Position numbers and translations under genes: made by a program. The notes under the pieces were generated by a model. That model was not told the DNA's origin, did not search any database, and saw only the letters and a program-made list of their open reading frames with translations. Below are positions 23,204 through 34,793 of a stretch of 64,000 nt of DNA, piece by piece. Source of the DNA: Xanthostigma xanthostigma (Eukaryota; Arthropoda; Insecta; Raphidioptera; Raphidiidae); assembly GCA_963575645.1 (NCBI GenBank), contig OY754465.1, positions 41,628,401-41,692,400 of the forward strand, in the 5' to 3' direction. Each line of letters opens with the position of its first letter. Position 1 is the stretch's first letter.

Positions 23204-23773
23204 TTAATATTTTTCTTCAGTCGTCGATATCGGCCTTGTATTCGCAATTTTAGCAATAACCGGGACAAGTGCTTGTAAAGAAAAATATCTATTGCGATCA
23301 TTGATATCAACTGAAGTGACATGCTGGAAACAGCACGGTTGTGAAATGTGCGACTTCGGGGGCAAAGGTGCTGGTTTTGGCGGTTTCGGTTGTTTACGTT
23401 TCTTACGACCTGGCGCCGACAAAGAAATATTTTCCGGGCACGATACCAAGCGTTCAATGTGCGTCCACATGTCGTGCGCTGCTTGAGCTGTATCGAAACT
23501 GAATCCGATCAGTTGACTATGATCGGAGGACAAGCACATTGTATGGAACGCCCGACCCGACACTTTGTATGATGAGAGATTATCAATTGTGTCTCGCCAT
23601 AACGTGAAACACGTGCCACGTTCGGCAAGAAGGATCTGAATACGTCTCTTGTCGCGAGAACGAGTTTCTCCGCAATCCAACAAGACGACGGGAATCCCCG
23701 TGTATCGCAATTGCCAATCCGGGTTGGCTGTTGTGCATATGTAAAGGTTTGCTAACGAACTGCATACATAAAC
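23204..23773 (-). CDS. WH1–CRIB protein, second (last seen) coding exon
   Basis: The exon follows a strong acceptor (pyrimidine tract, GTTCGCAG before 23773) and continues, in phase 0, the exon at 30305-30691. Its 189 residues begin VYVCSSLANLYI. Residues 1-113 complete a WH1/EVH1-like domain, with a W, strands around GIPVVLLD, IQILLAERGTCFTLWRD, and the FHT...LIGFSF...A ending seen in WASP-family WH1 domains. Next comes a basic stretch (GRKKRK, 122-127), a PPKPAPLPPK proline tract that could bind SH3 domains, then ISQPCCFQHVTSVD (143-156), which fits the CRIB consensus I-S-x-P-x2-F-x-H for Cdc42/Rac-GTP binding. The frame stops 33 residues later, at 23204-23206. AATAAA on the minus strand lies near 22932-22937. 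Likely a cytoplasmic Rho-GTPase effector or adaptor; no VCA actin-nucleation segment is visible here. A donor upstream of the stop to further exons cannot be excluded. Confidence 0.85.
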   Translation of the reverse strand, partial: VYVCSSLANLYICTTANPDWQLRYTGIPVVLLDCGETRSRDKRRIQILLAERGTCFTLWRDTIDNLSSYKVSGRAFHTMCLSSDHSQLIGFSFDTAQAAHDMWTHIERLVSCPENISLSAPGRKKRKQPKPPKPAPLPPKSHISQPCCFQHVTSVDINDRNRYFSLQALVPVIAKIANTRPISTTEEKY

Positions 23774-25264
23774 CTGCGAACAAAAAAATCTCATGAGTTT
23801 AATTCAAAACTGTAAGCGTTTAAGCTGGCTGGTTCCAGTCTTGGTTTTTGTTGAGAAAACAAAAAAAAAAATTATCTTGTAAAATATTTTAAGGTATTAC
23901 TTTTTTATTTATCCTTATTTCTAAGGTAAGGGTCTGTAGTGCATGTTTGAATTATATTAACTTAAAAGATAAATTGTCCAGTGTCCTGCCGTTTTTGTAC
24001 AAAGCTTGAATTAACTAGACAATACAATTTTACTGGTGTATATAGACAGATAGAATAATAATTACATGCACTGGGAATTTAAGATTTTCTTGTAAATTCA
24101 TTATAACAATAATAATTTTATTTATTTTCAAAACAACACAAATTACAACGTGTGGAAATGTAGATGTTCTGTAAAAAATAATAGCCTACTGTAAGTCGAA
24201 CTTTATCTCGGACTATCACAAAAAAAAAATAATTTTTAGGTCAAACTGTATGTTAGATAATGACCGAAAATAAAAATGATCACATTTAAACTGTTTCAAT
24301 GTCACTTTATTTAAACAAATTGTTTTCAATACACTTAACACTTTTCTGTAAATGACATAATACAACACAAAACATTGAAAAGAAAAGATTAAAATATAAT
24401 AATATGATAAATGTTTGCCATGACGACATTGTACAAACAATAAAATGAGATAAATTGGGATGGAAATATATTTTTTTTTATTTGAAAAGCAAGTAATTTA
24501 GCTAAATAAGACGTGGCTAATTACAATAATGTAGAAGCCAAAAACCAATTATGTTAAAAAAAAAATTTGAAAAGCAAAAGTACGAACTGTAAATTAAACA
24601 AATTGAAGTTTTTACTTCTCTAAAATCTAAACACTATAACTGATTGATATTTGTTTTAACATAATTAGTTGTCAACTAAATTCATTTGGTTTTTAATTCA
24701 ACATTATTTGTAACTAATTTTCCAGACAACGATGTGTATAACATTCATGTTAACTTTAAGAATTCGACCATGTCTCAAAATTCTTTGATATTGGAAAAAT
24801 GAAGAAAACTTTCTAAGTGGTTCTAGAATGTTCTACCTGGTTCCAACAGATAAAGGAACTTAAGGCTGATAGTGTCAGATTCTAGTTGATTATGATATTA
24901 TTCGAAATCTATTGAAACTATACTCAATAACTTTCCCTATAAATAAGTTAAACGTGCGCGGCGGCGTGAAATATAAAACAATTTTATCTCGTTCGCGTTG
25001 ACAGTTTGACACATCATTATTTCACTGCTGATCACGGTTGTTTAACTTTGTATAAATACGAGTACCTAAGTACGATATGTACTGAAATTTACAAGTCACT
25101 ATTGTCAAAGCCTCAAGTTTATATAATATTATTAGATTACACGTAAATAACCTTTGCTTTAATTATTAAACTTCGCATTTAGATTTTTTCATATTACTTG
25201 TTGAAATAAATATTATTTGAAAGTAAGTAAAACATTTCACTTATTGATAAAAAAATAGCAGAGC

Positions 25265-25565
25265 GGGTCATACGCGTATTTCTATAATATGAAGTTAATT
25301 TTTTTTACACATTGCCCAGCAAAATAACTGCTTATCATACTACCTGTATAGCGGTAGTAAAATGGTCCATTTCGTCGCACTAGTGCGTGAAATAAAACAA
25401 AACGTTCTACTATTATAGTAAAAGTATGAAAATCCAACGCAGCGTACAAATTGGAAGTGTGATTGCTCATAATTGAACTGTCAAAAATTTTGAAAATGAT
25501 GTGAAAATCAGCTATTTTATAGAGGATATGTGTAAAAAATACTATATGTGTGTGAAACAACCTAC
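25265..25565 (+). repeat. Interspersed repeat 'CTGTATAGCGGTAGTAAAAT', copy 1
   Basis: Shares 'ctgtatagcggtagtaaaat', 'agtgcgt.aa.taaaa', 'gtgaaaatca.ctattttata' with 57110-57740 and, more weakly, 32790-33040 ('tagtgcgtaaagtaaaacaa', 'gaactg..gtgtcaaaaat'). Non-coding, class unknown. Confidence 0.55.
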
Positions 25566-26482
25566 GAACTTACTATCAAAATATACATATTTCGAAACAC
25601 TAAATAAGTGTGCAAAGTAATACTTTAACAGAGTTATTGAGGAATCGTTAGCTTAGCAGCTAGGTTTAAAAAAAAATGACAAAGAATACAAATTAGAAGA
25701 TAGCCATGTGAAGCGTCTACGAATAGGTCTCTTCGAGTAGAAAACACTGTTTAATTCATTCTCTTAGTCTAAAATGACAATGTGGTTCCCCCGCAAACTG
25801 GTCAATTTTGGCACAACATATTTTCCACCTGTCGTATTTGGCCTCGAAACATGACATAAATTGGTAGATGTGGAGTCTTCATCATTATAACTAACGACAA
25901 ATAATAATTTTAATCAAAATCGGTTTGGTGGTTTCTGAGATAAACACCTCACACTCGTGAGTCGTGACATAGAATTGGAATCTTCTGTGCGCAAACAAGA
26001 CTGGGACTGATTTTTGTGTTTTACTGACTTAAAGAGGTTATCAATTCATATATATCTAAATTTTTTAAAACGTTTGTTTATATTATACTATCAGAAATAG
26101 CAAAGACCAAAGACGGATGCAAATGCATGAGATTTATCAAGAATTCACACAATGCACTAATGTCGTGACCGCAGCATGTAGGAGATTATTTATGTATATG
26201 TGAGACATACTGCGATGCATATAATGTTAAAGTATAATGAAAGAAACGTGAGCATCACTAATTTATGGTTTATCCGAACGTCGGCGACTAAAGTAGCAGC
26301 TTTAAACAGAAGGTGTTAGAACATTATTTTGCATTTAAAGTACACTACAGCGCAGAAAGAGACCTTTGCAAACAAATAGAAATAACAGAATGTTCACCAA
26401 AGATAGTTTCAATATACCGTAGCCTAAAGGTCGTCGTTTCTAGCTTTAGTGTTTACCATACTGACACATACATTATTGGCGT

Positions 26483-26850
26483 TGGTCGGATGGCAGAACC
26501 TAGGGGTCGGACCATAACTTTCGAAAGAGTTAATTGGTTTTAACGATTTTTGGTAGGCACAATGAAATCCATCATCGGATCATTTTAAGGGATGTTTTAG
26601 GGATAGAAAATTTTTTTGGAGTCTTAAAACACCGAAATCATTCTCGGAGTTGATTTAAAATTGAAATTTGAACCGCTTCTAAAATTTTAATAAAATAGAC
26701 AATTATACTTGCTGAAATGAAAAAAATATAATTTGGTGCAGATGATGAATTGATAAAACAGAAGCCAAATATTGAAATTAAAAAAAAAAAAAAATTTAAG
26801 GCGTGTATTAAGGGATTAAATTCTTTATTTTGTCCAAAGACAAACTCAGC
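26483..26850 (+). repeat. Interspersed repeat 'GGTTGAATGGCGGAGCCTAG', copy 2
   Basis: Diverged copy of the 5725-6180 unit in the same orientation, ending at the same 'ttattttgtccaaa' block. The Harbinger remnant begins directly after it. Confidence 0.55.
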
Positions 26851-26851
26851 T

Positions 26852-27452
26852 GGGCCCACGTGCATTAGGCAACCTGGTTGCGCAGCCACGCTGCGGCGGC
26901 CGCAATATTTGAACAACCACTTTTAACAGGCAACGGACGGTCAGTTGTGACCCTTTCGTCGAGAGATATGGACGTGGAAAAACTTGTAATTTTGTGCGTA
27001 ACTCGCAAAAAACAAAAAGCTAAGAAAAGACATTGTGTTCATCCTCTTTTTCTAGAACGGCACACAAAAGGCTTATTTCATTCTTATTTTAAAGATGTTC
27101 GTAAATACCTAGACCGGTTATACGAGAATGTCAGTGCAATCGTTTGATAACCCTTTGGAAAAAATAAGAAATTCAATCAAGGGCACTGATACTCCTATGC
27201 GAGCTTGTACAACTCCAGAAGAAAAATTGGTCTGGCTGTCGACAAGTGTGCGGTGACTGACGGTAGCCACATACATTCGCCTACACTAGCTCTGGCTGCG
27301 CGCAGCCAATGGGTTGCCGTGCAATCAGGCGCGCTTTATGGTTGCCGCAGCCGGGAGTTCGTGGCTGCTTAAGTGCGCGGGTTCCCATACACCGTCATAT
27401 GTTCGACTGGCTGCAGCCTCAGCCAGGCTGCCTAGTGCGCTGTGCGGGGGGG
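26852..27452 (+). mobile_element. Deleted PIF/Harbinger element
   Basis: The GC-rich ends are imperfect inverted repeats: the left contains 'attaggcaacctggttg', and the right, in reverse complement, 'actaggcagcctggctg'. Between them lie two frames of a Harbinger-type transposase separated by a frameshift, then a GC-rich region with further 'ggctgc..cagcc' palindromes (27291-27352). About 600 bp remains of an element that would normally exceed 3 kb. No clear 3 bp target duplication was identified. Confidence 0.65.
26968..27256 (+). pseudogene. Harbinger transposase N-terminus, frameshifted
   Basis: Frame one (ATG 26968, stop after 27147) reads MDVEKLVILCVTRKKQKAKK, then HPLFLERHTKGLFHSYFKDV. 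This matches the conserved 'W.HP....R...G.F..L..EL' block of Harbinger/HARBI1-like nucleases. The match continues in another frame from 27128 (MSVQSFDNPLEKIRNSIKGT, then DTPMRACTTPEEKL) to a stop at 27254, which is the family's 'RMS..SFD.LL..I...I...DT..R..I.PEEKL' block. The catalytic DDE region that should follow is absent. The frames overlap around 27128-27147, so one small indel caused the break. Confidence 0.8.
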
Positions 27453-27580
27453 CACTTAAGCTCACATAATAAAGTGACAGCTTTTAGTGGTTTATCTGAA
27501 CCTTACTGCTTTGAATCGTCGCGAGGCCTCACATTTGAATTTCCGATCAATAATAATTTAATTAATTAATTTATTTATTA

Positions 27581-27596
27581 CCGCCCCCCCCCCCGT
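27581..27596. repeat. Poly-C tract
   Basis: A run of about 13 C residues after 'accg', unusual in such AT-rich DNA; prone to length variation. Confidence 0.7.
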
Positions 27597-27995
27597 CAAG
27601 GAGAAATTATATTCTTTAAACAATAATGACATTAGTTAGCTAATTGGATCGAGGATTTTTTAATAATGGACTGAAAATTTCATTGTCACTTTTATTATTT
27701 AGTGGAGAAAAATTAGATTCTCGCTTCGAAAAAATTCTCCCCTACATGATTCCTTGTGAAACATGTTTGGGAAGCTTATTTATCAGTTATTTGTTCATAA
27801 AAAAAATAATAACAATTTGCCGAACAAACCGGAGGTGGCATTTTTTGTTGACAAAATTTGAAGGATATTGCAATTGGTTTCATCAAAAAATATGTAGGGG
27901 AGAATTATTCCGAAGATAAGGCCAGTTTTCGGCTAATTTCACTCCACTAATTCGAACTTGGGAACTTGTATTAGAAGAGCCATGGAGACGCCTTA

Positions 27996-28675
27996 AAAAA
28001 AAATTGGTTGTCTGTAAAGTCGGTTTACGGACGATAGTTTTACGTGATAACGTATTCCGTAATACATAACCTAAACGTCCCAAAATTTGGTTTCAATCCG
28101 CTTATCCTTGGTGTCGGAATGATAAGAAATGTCAAAAGTGACGTTTGCAACTTACAAAGTATTATGTTCTAATAATAATTAGTTATTCCAATACTTAACT
28201 TAGAAGGCTTTGCATTTCACAATATACTAATGTCAAAAAATTGAATTAAACATTAGAAATGCAGCCATTTTCATGTTAAGACAAGACATACGTTTGCTTC
28301 TAATTTCCATGTACGGCAAACAAAGACAACCGACCGCGTCGCGCCATGCATTACACAACATTGCATTTATACAGCTATTTTTCTATAATATAAATTTGTA
28401 TAAAATATTTTTCTATATAAATTTGTATAAAAAAACTGTTTAGGCAAATTCTGTTATACGAAATCTATGTAAAATGTTCTCCTCTTTCGTTTAAGACTGG
28501 TTTCAAACCGATCTGATTTAAATTGAGCGAGAAATTAGCAAAAAGCACGCACAGGGTCAGGCGGAACATTACGCGTTATGCGTTACGCGTTACACTTTTT
28601 CGTACATGCAGCCGGTGTTTTATCAATTTATAATATTGGTGATTCATCAATTTATAAGACGTTATCACGTCAAAA
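27996..28675 (+). repeat. ~680 bp repeat, copy 1 (inverted partner at 40204)
   Basis: It begins 'aattggttgtctgtaaagtc', has 'gttttacgtgataacgta' just inside, and ends 'gacgttatcacgtcaaaa'. The reverse complement of 40204-40886 matches throughout with few differences; the two vary in a short GCGTTACGCGTTA-type tandem (28571-28592). A third, more diverged partial copy is at 51456-51871. The subterminal ACGTGATAACG inverted motif suggests a DNA transposon, but there is no coding region, and I cannot name the superfamily. This copy lies in the WH1–CRIB intron. Confidence 0.8.
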
Positions 28676-30304
28676 ACTGGCATTGTTACACGTTCGGCTA
28701 TTCTCAAATCTACATTCTACAATACGTATTCATATACTTTTTATATGTTGTTTTTGGTCGAAAGAGAATTTTTGAAAATAAATTCTGAATTGTATTATTT
28801 GAGAAATCTGAGAATTTTTTTTACGCTGTACTGTATTTATTAAATAATTACAGACGCATTCGTTGACCTCAATAACCCAAATGTAATTCTCAGAAACAAT
28901 GATTACCTACCTAATTAAAATACCAAATCAGCAAATTATAGCGTTATAGTAACGAAGATATTTAAAGTATCTAACAGAAAACTAATCCTAAGGGCTGAAG
29001 AGGCGAGGTAAGACAAAGCCCGAGGCAATAAAATGTGATATTATCTAGGTTACTATTAGAAAGACCCAATAATTAAATTTTTTGTCAGTTTCTGTTATAA
29101 ATAGGTGATCATTTTCTATAGAAAAGACAGCAGCAAAGATGATGTATTTAAATCTCTGATTACACTTCCGGTACAAAACGATACAAATCAGAATTTTTAC
29201 TTTTCCATACATAAGGGAAGACTTGGATTGTGCAGAAACTACATTTTGAGTTTTTGGTGAATTTACACGTTTTCAAGTTCCCTGAACCCAAAAAAGTTAT
29301 TTAAAATAATCACTCTTAGAGCCCAAATTACTGGACTAATATTTCTTAAATTTTGTATGTGTGTTTGACAGCCACATGTCGAGTCCTAAAATTATTTTCC
29401 AGTTGAAGCCGGTTAGGTTGACAGATTAATAAATTTGGGCTAAGTTAGTGAGCAGCCCCTATTTAATTATGATTTGGTGATAAAATTGAAACGCATTTTT
29501 GGGCATCAAAAATCGACCCCAGAATTTTTTTTACTTGTATTATTTTAGGAAATTATTTATTTGGATTTAAAATCTTTTGTATTCCATGTAATACCATGTT
29601 GATACTATCTGCATTATAGAACTGTAGGAAAATTCATACAATTTATACAGCCGGAAATAGCAGCCATTTTTATAACGTCATAATATATTTTGCTATTAAA
29701 ACTATATTATGGGAAAAATCGTAACTATAATTGAAACACCTTCTCTTATCTGGTACAATGTATAATAGCCGAATAAAGTTTTTAGTTTGTAGATGTTATT
29801 CTCAAGGTGAATATTGTAATTAAGTTTAATTTTTGCAAAAAAAAAAACAATATAAGTGTACGGTATGCAAGTTTCAAACTACTTTATTTTTATGTTTTTT
29901 TTTTATTCTAAAGTTGATTACCTATTTCTGATTCAATTAGAATTTGTAGTAAAACATACAAAATACCTAACCTTTTTTTAAATAATTCTTAAATATTTTC
30001 AATTTACCAATTAAATCTTTACTAAAATCTTTGTACCTAATTTGTTTGCAAATCTGCTATTAAATTGTCAGATTCTTTTCAACGCCGATGGTTGAGTGTT
30101 GCTTAGTAGTGTCTAAAAACCTGCTTAATAAAAAACCCACATTAAAGCGAGCAAAGTCGCGTGGAAAGGCTAGTACCTTACAAGAAGTGTTTAGTTCGTA
30201 GTATTGCCTAATGTCTGTAATCAATAATATCTATCAGTCTGCGCTTAGTTCACCAGCGATATAATTTAATCTAAAAAATTATGTACTGATGATGAAGTTG
30301 TTAC

Positions 30305-30691
30305 CTGCGTTTTGAGACCTCTGAAGAACGTTTCGACCTGGAGCCTTTCGTTATCGGTAACGTGTGTTTGTGATGTTTCGCCTTCATCTCTGCCCTCATC
30401 AGATTCTGCACGTCCTTCGCTGCCATCTTCACGTTCTCCATAACTACTGCTCCCAGATGTAGTCGTGCTTGAGTCACCGCTGGCTTCGCCGGTCGATGAT
30501 AATCGACGTCGTCCTGTTGGACCGTTGTACAACAATCCTTGGTAAGAATCGTACGACTTCTGTGCGAATTGACCTCCAACCGCATATTCTCCACCGTTTT
30601 GTCGTAGTCTTCCGTGGACTGACAACGTGGAAGTTTTGTCCAGACCGGTATACGGCGTTGCAGCGTACATCATTGGACTAGTGGCTGACAT
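30305..30691 (-). CDS. WH1–CRIB protein, first coding exon
   Basis: The exon opens at a splice acceptor (TTTTGATTACAG before 30698), so a non-coding 5' exon lies further upstream. ATG follows after 7 nt in good context (TTACAAAATGTC). It encodes 129 residues: MSATSPMMYAATPYTGLDKT, a Gly/Tyr/Arg segment, a Ser/Thr-rich stretch (about 70-83), an acidic Glu/Asp/Gly stretch (about 84-105), then VETFFRGLKTQ, the first strand of the WH1-like domain. The donor is CAG|GTAACA at 30305. Composition is clearly coding (about 50% GC against ~30% around it). Joining phase 0 to phase 0 with 23773 gives a 318-residue product. The Ser/acidic region is probably disordered. Confidence 0.85.
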
Positions 30692-30941
30692 TTTGTAACT
30701 GTAATCAAAAGAAAATATGCTATGGGCTGATTCGTCTTAATAGAACATTATGTAATTTCCTAATGCGCGTCTGTCCGTATTTCTACGCTCTTCAGAAGGC
30801 CTCACTTTACCTAGAGTCGAAACTTTGCACATTTATAATATAGGGCACGGGACAGAACAATAGAGCCGGATTTTAGATTTTCTTCCAAGGGTTTACCTAG
30901 CGAAGACATACAGATCAAACATTCAGTTAAGTTCTACTAAT

Positions 30942-31077
30942 GTTTTATTTACTCTATGATCGTTTCGTAATATTATTCCTGCATCAGGAGAATAGCAAGC
31001 TTATACTGTACTATAAGTTTGTTGTGCTCCTGACGACGGAATAATATTCCCTAAACGACCGTAGAGTAAATAAAAAA
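30942..31077. repeat. 136 bp palindrome
   Basis: Arms 'ttttatttactctatgatcg...aatattattcctgcatcaggag' and 'ctcctgacgacggaataatatt...cgaccgtagagtaaataaaa' pair with some mismatches; a smaller pair (aagcttat / ataagttt) lies at the centre. It sits about 250 bp upstream of the first coding exon of the WH1–CRIB gene, probably in its upstream intron or promoter region. Confidence 0.7.
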
Positions 31078-31079
31078 TG

Positions 31080-32320
31080 TCTGTAATTAAAGGTATATTA
31101 GAAAATATTCGTTAACTTGATACTTAGTATTTAGTTACTTCTTATACATTCTCAGTTAAATTGTTAGTCATATTGTAAACACATTAATTTGATGGGGTTT
31201 CAAATTTTCATGTGAGAAGACCTATATAATATGATTAGTAAAATATGTAGGTACAGCAGGCTCTTGCCACCTGTAGACGATACATTCTTTAAAAAACGGT
31301 TGGAAAGACTGAAATATTTTAGAGTGAGAACTGCTGATAAAACTGAAACTTGAAAGTCATTTTTTCCTAAACCGTTCATACATACAAAAATTTCCAATTT
31401 TATTTTTGTTATCGAAAAATGAAGATCTAGCTCAAATTCGTGGTTGGAACACCTGTAATTGAACAGTGGTTCACAATTTTAACCAGGTGATTGCAAATCT
31501 GTCTATGCGAAAAAATGTGGAAGAACCCAATAAAGTTTTATTTTTTTGAGTCGAAATTCGGGTCGTGAAATTTTATGAGCAATAAAAAGAATTTTAGATC
31601 TCATGGTACCCTGAGAGTCGTGCCCTGCTTTAAATGTCTCGTATATAGTTGCAAAACAAAATTCTTTTTTTGTTCGTATAGTAGAGAGATATAAAAATTC
31701 AAGTGAATATAAAGTGTTAGGATTTTAAATTTAGATACTTACTACTTGTTAATTGTAGGTAGTTTAATCTGGATACCTACTTATTTTGCATTTGACACAC
31801 TAATGTTAATAGTGAGTAAACAAAATGTATTAAATAACATTAAATTGTATCTACTTAGCTTAATTAGATATTACATTTGTTATAAAATAACAATGTATGA
31901 TGGAAACCTTAATATAATAGTATCATTTGCGAACATGTGAAAACACTACATACTATAAGTATATCAGACAGATGAGTATCATTTTATATAATATGTAACA
32001 ATAGTTTTTCATACATTTCATCTAAAGGATTATTTGATTCCCACATATCATAATGCAGATAGTACACGCATATGCCATATGGGAGTGCATTATATGAATA
32101 GTATAAATTGACTGAAGTGCGGATAGCAAGGTCTTCGAACCCCTAATTTCAAGTTTGCGTCAGTAAACTGCATAGTGCATACCTACTTCGTTTACCCTTC
32201 CGAAATTTGGGGTAATAGAAAATTTTACGTTATTTTAGAACTAAAAAGAGAATCTCAACATGAAATACAATATATTTAAAATCAGTAAATTGCATATCGA
32301 ACAAAACTTCCAAGGCACAC
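31080..32320. other. Intergenic/upstream region, nothing supported
   Basis: No exon, TIR or RNA gene recognised; 5' non-coding exon(s) of the WH1–CRIB gene could lie here but cannot be identified by eye. Confidence 0.35.
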
Positions 32321-32324
32321 CTAG

Positions 32325-32590
32325 CATAGGCGCAGCAACGATTTTATCCTAGGGGGAGCCAAATTTTCAACTCTACCTACCATTACCAGCTGCTACTTAT
32401 ACATAAGTTGAAAACTGTTCATAGAAGCGAAATCAATCAACCCGACTTTCTGGAGAAATTTCACGACAAATAAAATGTAGATTATTGTAAGTTTTTGTTG
32501 TTATTTGACGTGAACAATTAATATTGTAGGCTAGGCCAGGCCCAGCTGCCCCCCTCTCTTGCTACCCCAATGACACCCAGTACCTACTAT
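32325..32590 (+). repeat. ~260 bp interspersed repeat, copy 1
   Basis: Shares with 48190-48475 'caactctacctaccattacc', 'tttctggagaaatttcacg', 'gtgaacaattaatattgtag' and 'ggccaggccca', ending 'cttgctac.ccaatg'; starts 'gcgcagcaacgatt'. The start and end are loosely inverted (GYAGCAACG / TTGCTACGCC), suggesting a small TIR element. Confidence 0.6.
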
Positions 32591-32784
32591 AACTGAAAAT
32601 AATATTTCAGATTATGCAGCAGCTTATACTGCCAGAACCGTTATAAAAGCTATAGATGCGCGCGATTCGTTCGGTGCAAATCACTATTTTTGATTACTGA
32701 TAATCCCTCTTTCGTTGTAACGTGATAATATTTAGTCTATATGTTATTCGTTAAGAAGTAGATACAAGAAACATAGATTCATTT

Positions 32785-33045
32785 AGCGCTTCTAAAATGA
32801 CTCTTTTTGGCTAGTGCGTAAAGTAAAACAAACGTTATTAGATTTTACCATTCCAATAGTAATATCTCTGTCTGTATGATAGAAAAGCATCATAGTAGAC
32901 GTTCTATAGTAAACAGTCTACATAATATTATGTATCAGATATGACCGAACTGAAGTGTCAAAAATATTGCAAATATACTTATTATAATGTAAAACTTTGC
33001 TATTTTATTGCAAAAAATGGTGTATGTATCTTGTTTGTAATGGTA
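32785..33045 (+). repeat. Diverged copy of the 25265 repeat family
   Basis: Contains 'tagtgcgtaaagtaaaacaa', 'gaactgaagtgtcaaaaat' and 'gctattttat' in the same order as the copies at 25265 and 57110, but heavily diverged. Confidence 0.4.
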
Positions 33046-33140
33046 TTATAACTTGCAAAATTGGTTGTGTTAACATTATGTAGTAACATATTATATCACT
33101 GCTCGTATTTTTCATTACAAACGAGATAGGTACATAAATA

Positions 33141-34150
33141 GTATATTGTGCGACTGGTGAAAGAAGGAGAAGACTTCACGAGCGTGAAATTTGCCGCAGA
33201 AGCATAGCGAGTGCGGTAACACGCGAGTGGAATACTCTCCTTTGATCAATGGTCGCACATAATACTTTATTCAACTAGCACGAGTAATATGTAATCGGGG
33301 CCCCGATAAAAGAGAGAAAAATAATAAATCACATCATTGATTGACGTAGCCACCGCCCTCGATGCACACAAGATGGCCCTGACTTTCGCTGAATTGCTAT
33401 GCTGTTTTCATATATAGAAATCACTACCGCGTTCCTATTGGTCCAGAAACTATGCAGTAATAATTCATTATCGTACAGTTTCGGCTCGCTACCGCGTTCC
33501 TATTGGTCCAGAAACTATGCAGTAATACATTATATCGTACAGTTTCGGGTCATTATTAGCAGTCTACGCGTCAACATGAAGTAATTTATTATTTCTCCCG
33601 AATTTAGCAGGGCCCTGAAATTATATATTACTCACGCGTGTTGAATAATAGTATATTGTGCGACTAGTGAGAGAAGGAGAAGATTCCATGAGTGTGAAAT
33701 TTGCTGCACGAGCGCAGCGAGTGCGGTAAAACGCACGCGAGTGAAATATTCTCCTTCGATCAATGGTCGCACATAATATTTTATTCAACTAGCAGGAGTA
33801 ATATGTAATCGGGGCCCTGATAAAAGAGGGAAAAATAATAAATCACTTCATTGATTGACGTACCCACCGTCAGTGTATGCACACAAGATTGCCATGACTT
33901 TCACTGAATTGTGATGCTGTTTTCATATATACAATACCGCCTACCACGTTCCTATTGGTCCAGAAGCTGCATGCAGTTTTTTTTCATTATTGCATGCTTG
34001 GGCTTGCTACTGAGTTTCTATTGGTCCAGAAAATTCATTATCACACTGTACGGCTCATTATTAGCACTCTACGCGTCAACATGAAGTAATTTATTATTTC
34101 TCCCGAGTTTAGCAGGGCCCCGAAATTACATATTACTCACGCGTGTTGAA
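33141..34150 (+). repeat. Tandem duplication of a ~510 bp unit containing a TIR element
   Basis: The unit starts 'gtatattgtgcgact.gtga' at 33141 and again at 33651. Each has an outer GC-richer segment ('agcgagtgcggtaa') and an inner TIR element with 'ttcaactagca.gagtaatat' facing 'atattactcacgcgtgttgaa' and paired GGGGCCC blocks. Within unit 1, a 65 bp stretch beginning 'ctaccgcgttcctattggtc' is itself duplicated (33424 and 33489). The units have diverged by scattered substitutions, so duplication is not very recent. Confidence 0.8.
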
Positions 34151-34793
34151 TAAATAATATTATTGGACTATCTGAAAGAACAAAAGACGATATAGATCCT
34201 AACATCATTATAGAAAATCAGTACTTTGACTAGATATTAATCTAAATAAAATGCGAGTTTTAAAAAAAACGGGTATAACTGTAGAAATACGGAACTGCCC
34301 TGTTAAATAATTCAAGCATAAATCCTATTTCCCGCTTCCCTTGAAACGCCGAGCCGTATGCAATGTGTGTGGCGTACATGCAGCGGCGATGAGCGATGAC
34401 ATTGCCCGCATATCCTTGTTGTTGGGTTGGTATCATGTTCATATGGCGGCCATACGCGATGCGACAACGCACTTTGTCAACAATCAACATACAAGCTGAA
34501 GTGATCACAGAACGGAAGTCAACTACAGATAAAAAGGATTCTCATGTATATGACGTGTCAACCTACAAAGTACTATCAACATTAAAGAATAAAAAAAGCA
34601 TGCATTTACAGAACAGCATAACATAAAGGCTGCTATCATTTTATAGGGCTTGACTCGCGTTAATGTCAGTGACCTAGTGGCGGTTTCTCTATGAGCTGCA
34701 GAGCTGCAACACACAACCATAATCTTGCTCACTTAAAATTTTTAATTATATTGTCGATATTTAACCAATATTTAATGTTAGGAAACGGTGTAA

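Larger units (their letters stand above)
23774..30304 (-). other. 6.5 kb intron of the WH1–CRIB gene
   Basis: Bounded by donor CAG|GTAACA (30305/30304) and acceptor TTCGCAG|GTTTAT (23774/23773); both flanking codons are complete (phase 0). It contains several repeats and a Harbinger remnant listed separately. I found no further exon with coding character inside. Remaining parts (23800-25260, 25600-26480, 28700-30300) are AT-rich sequence in which I see nothing specific. Confidence 0.75.

Noticed and set aside
23119..23783. Further open frames overlapping the WH1–CRIB exon on both strands
   Set aside because: Shadows of the real exon in other frames; they lack the splice-phase match and domain motifs.
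30301..30681. Overlapping frames across the first coding exon
   Set aside because: Off-frame shadows of the GC-rich exon; only the frame ending ...LKTQ joins the downstream exon correctly.
33141..34150. CRISPR-like or regulatory repeat array
   Set aside because: Only two long units with diverged sequence in a eukaryotic genome; it is a plain tandem duplication of a transposon-containing segment.
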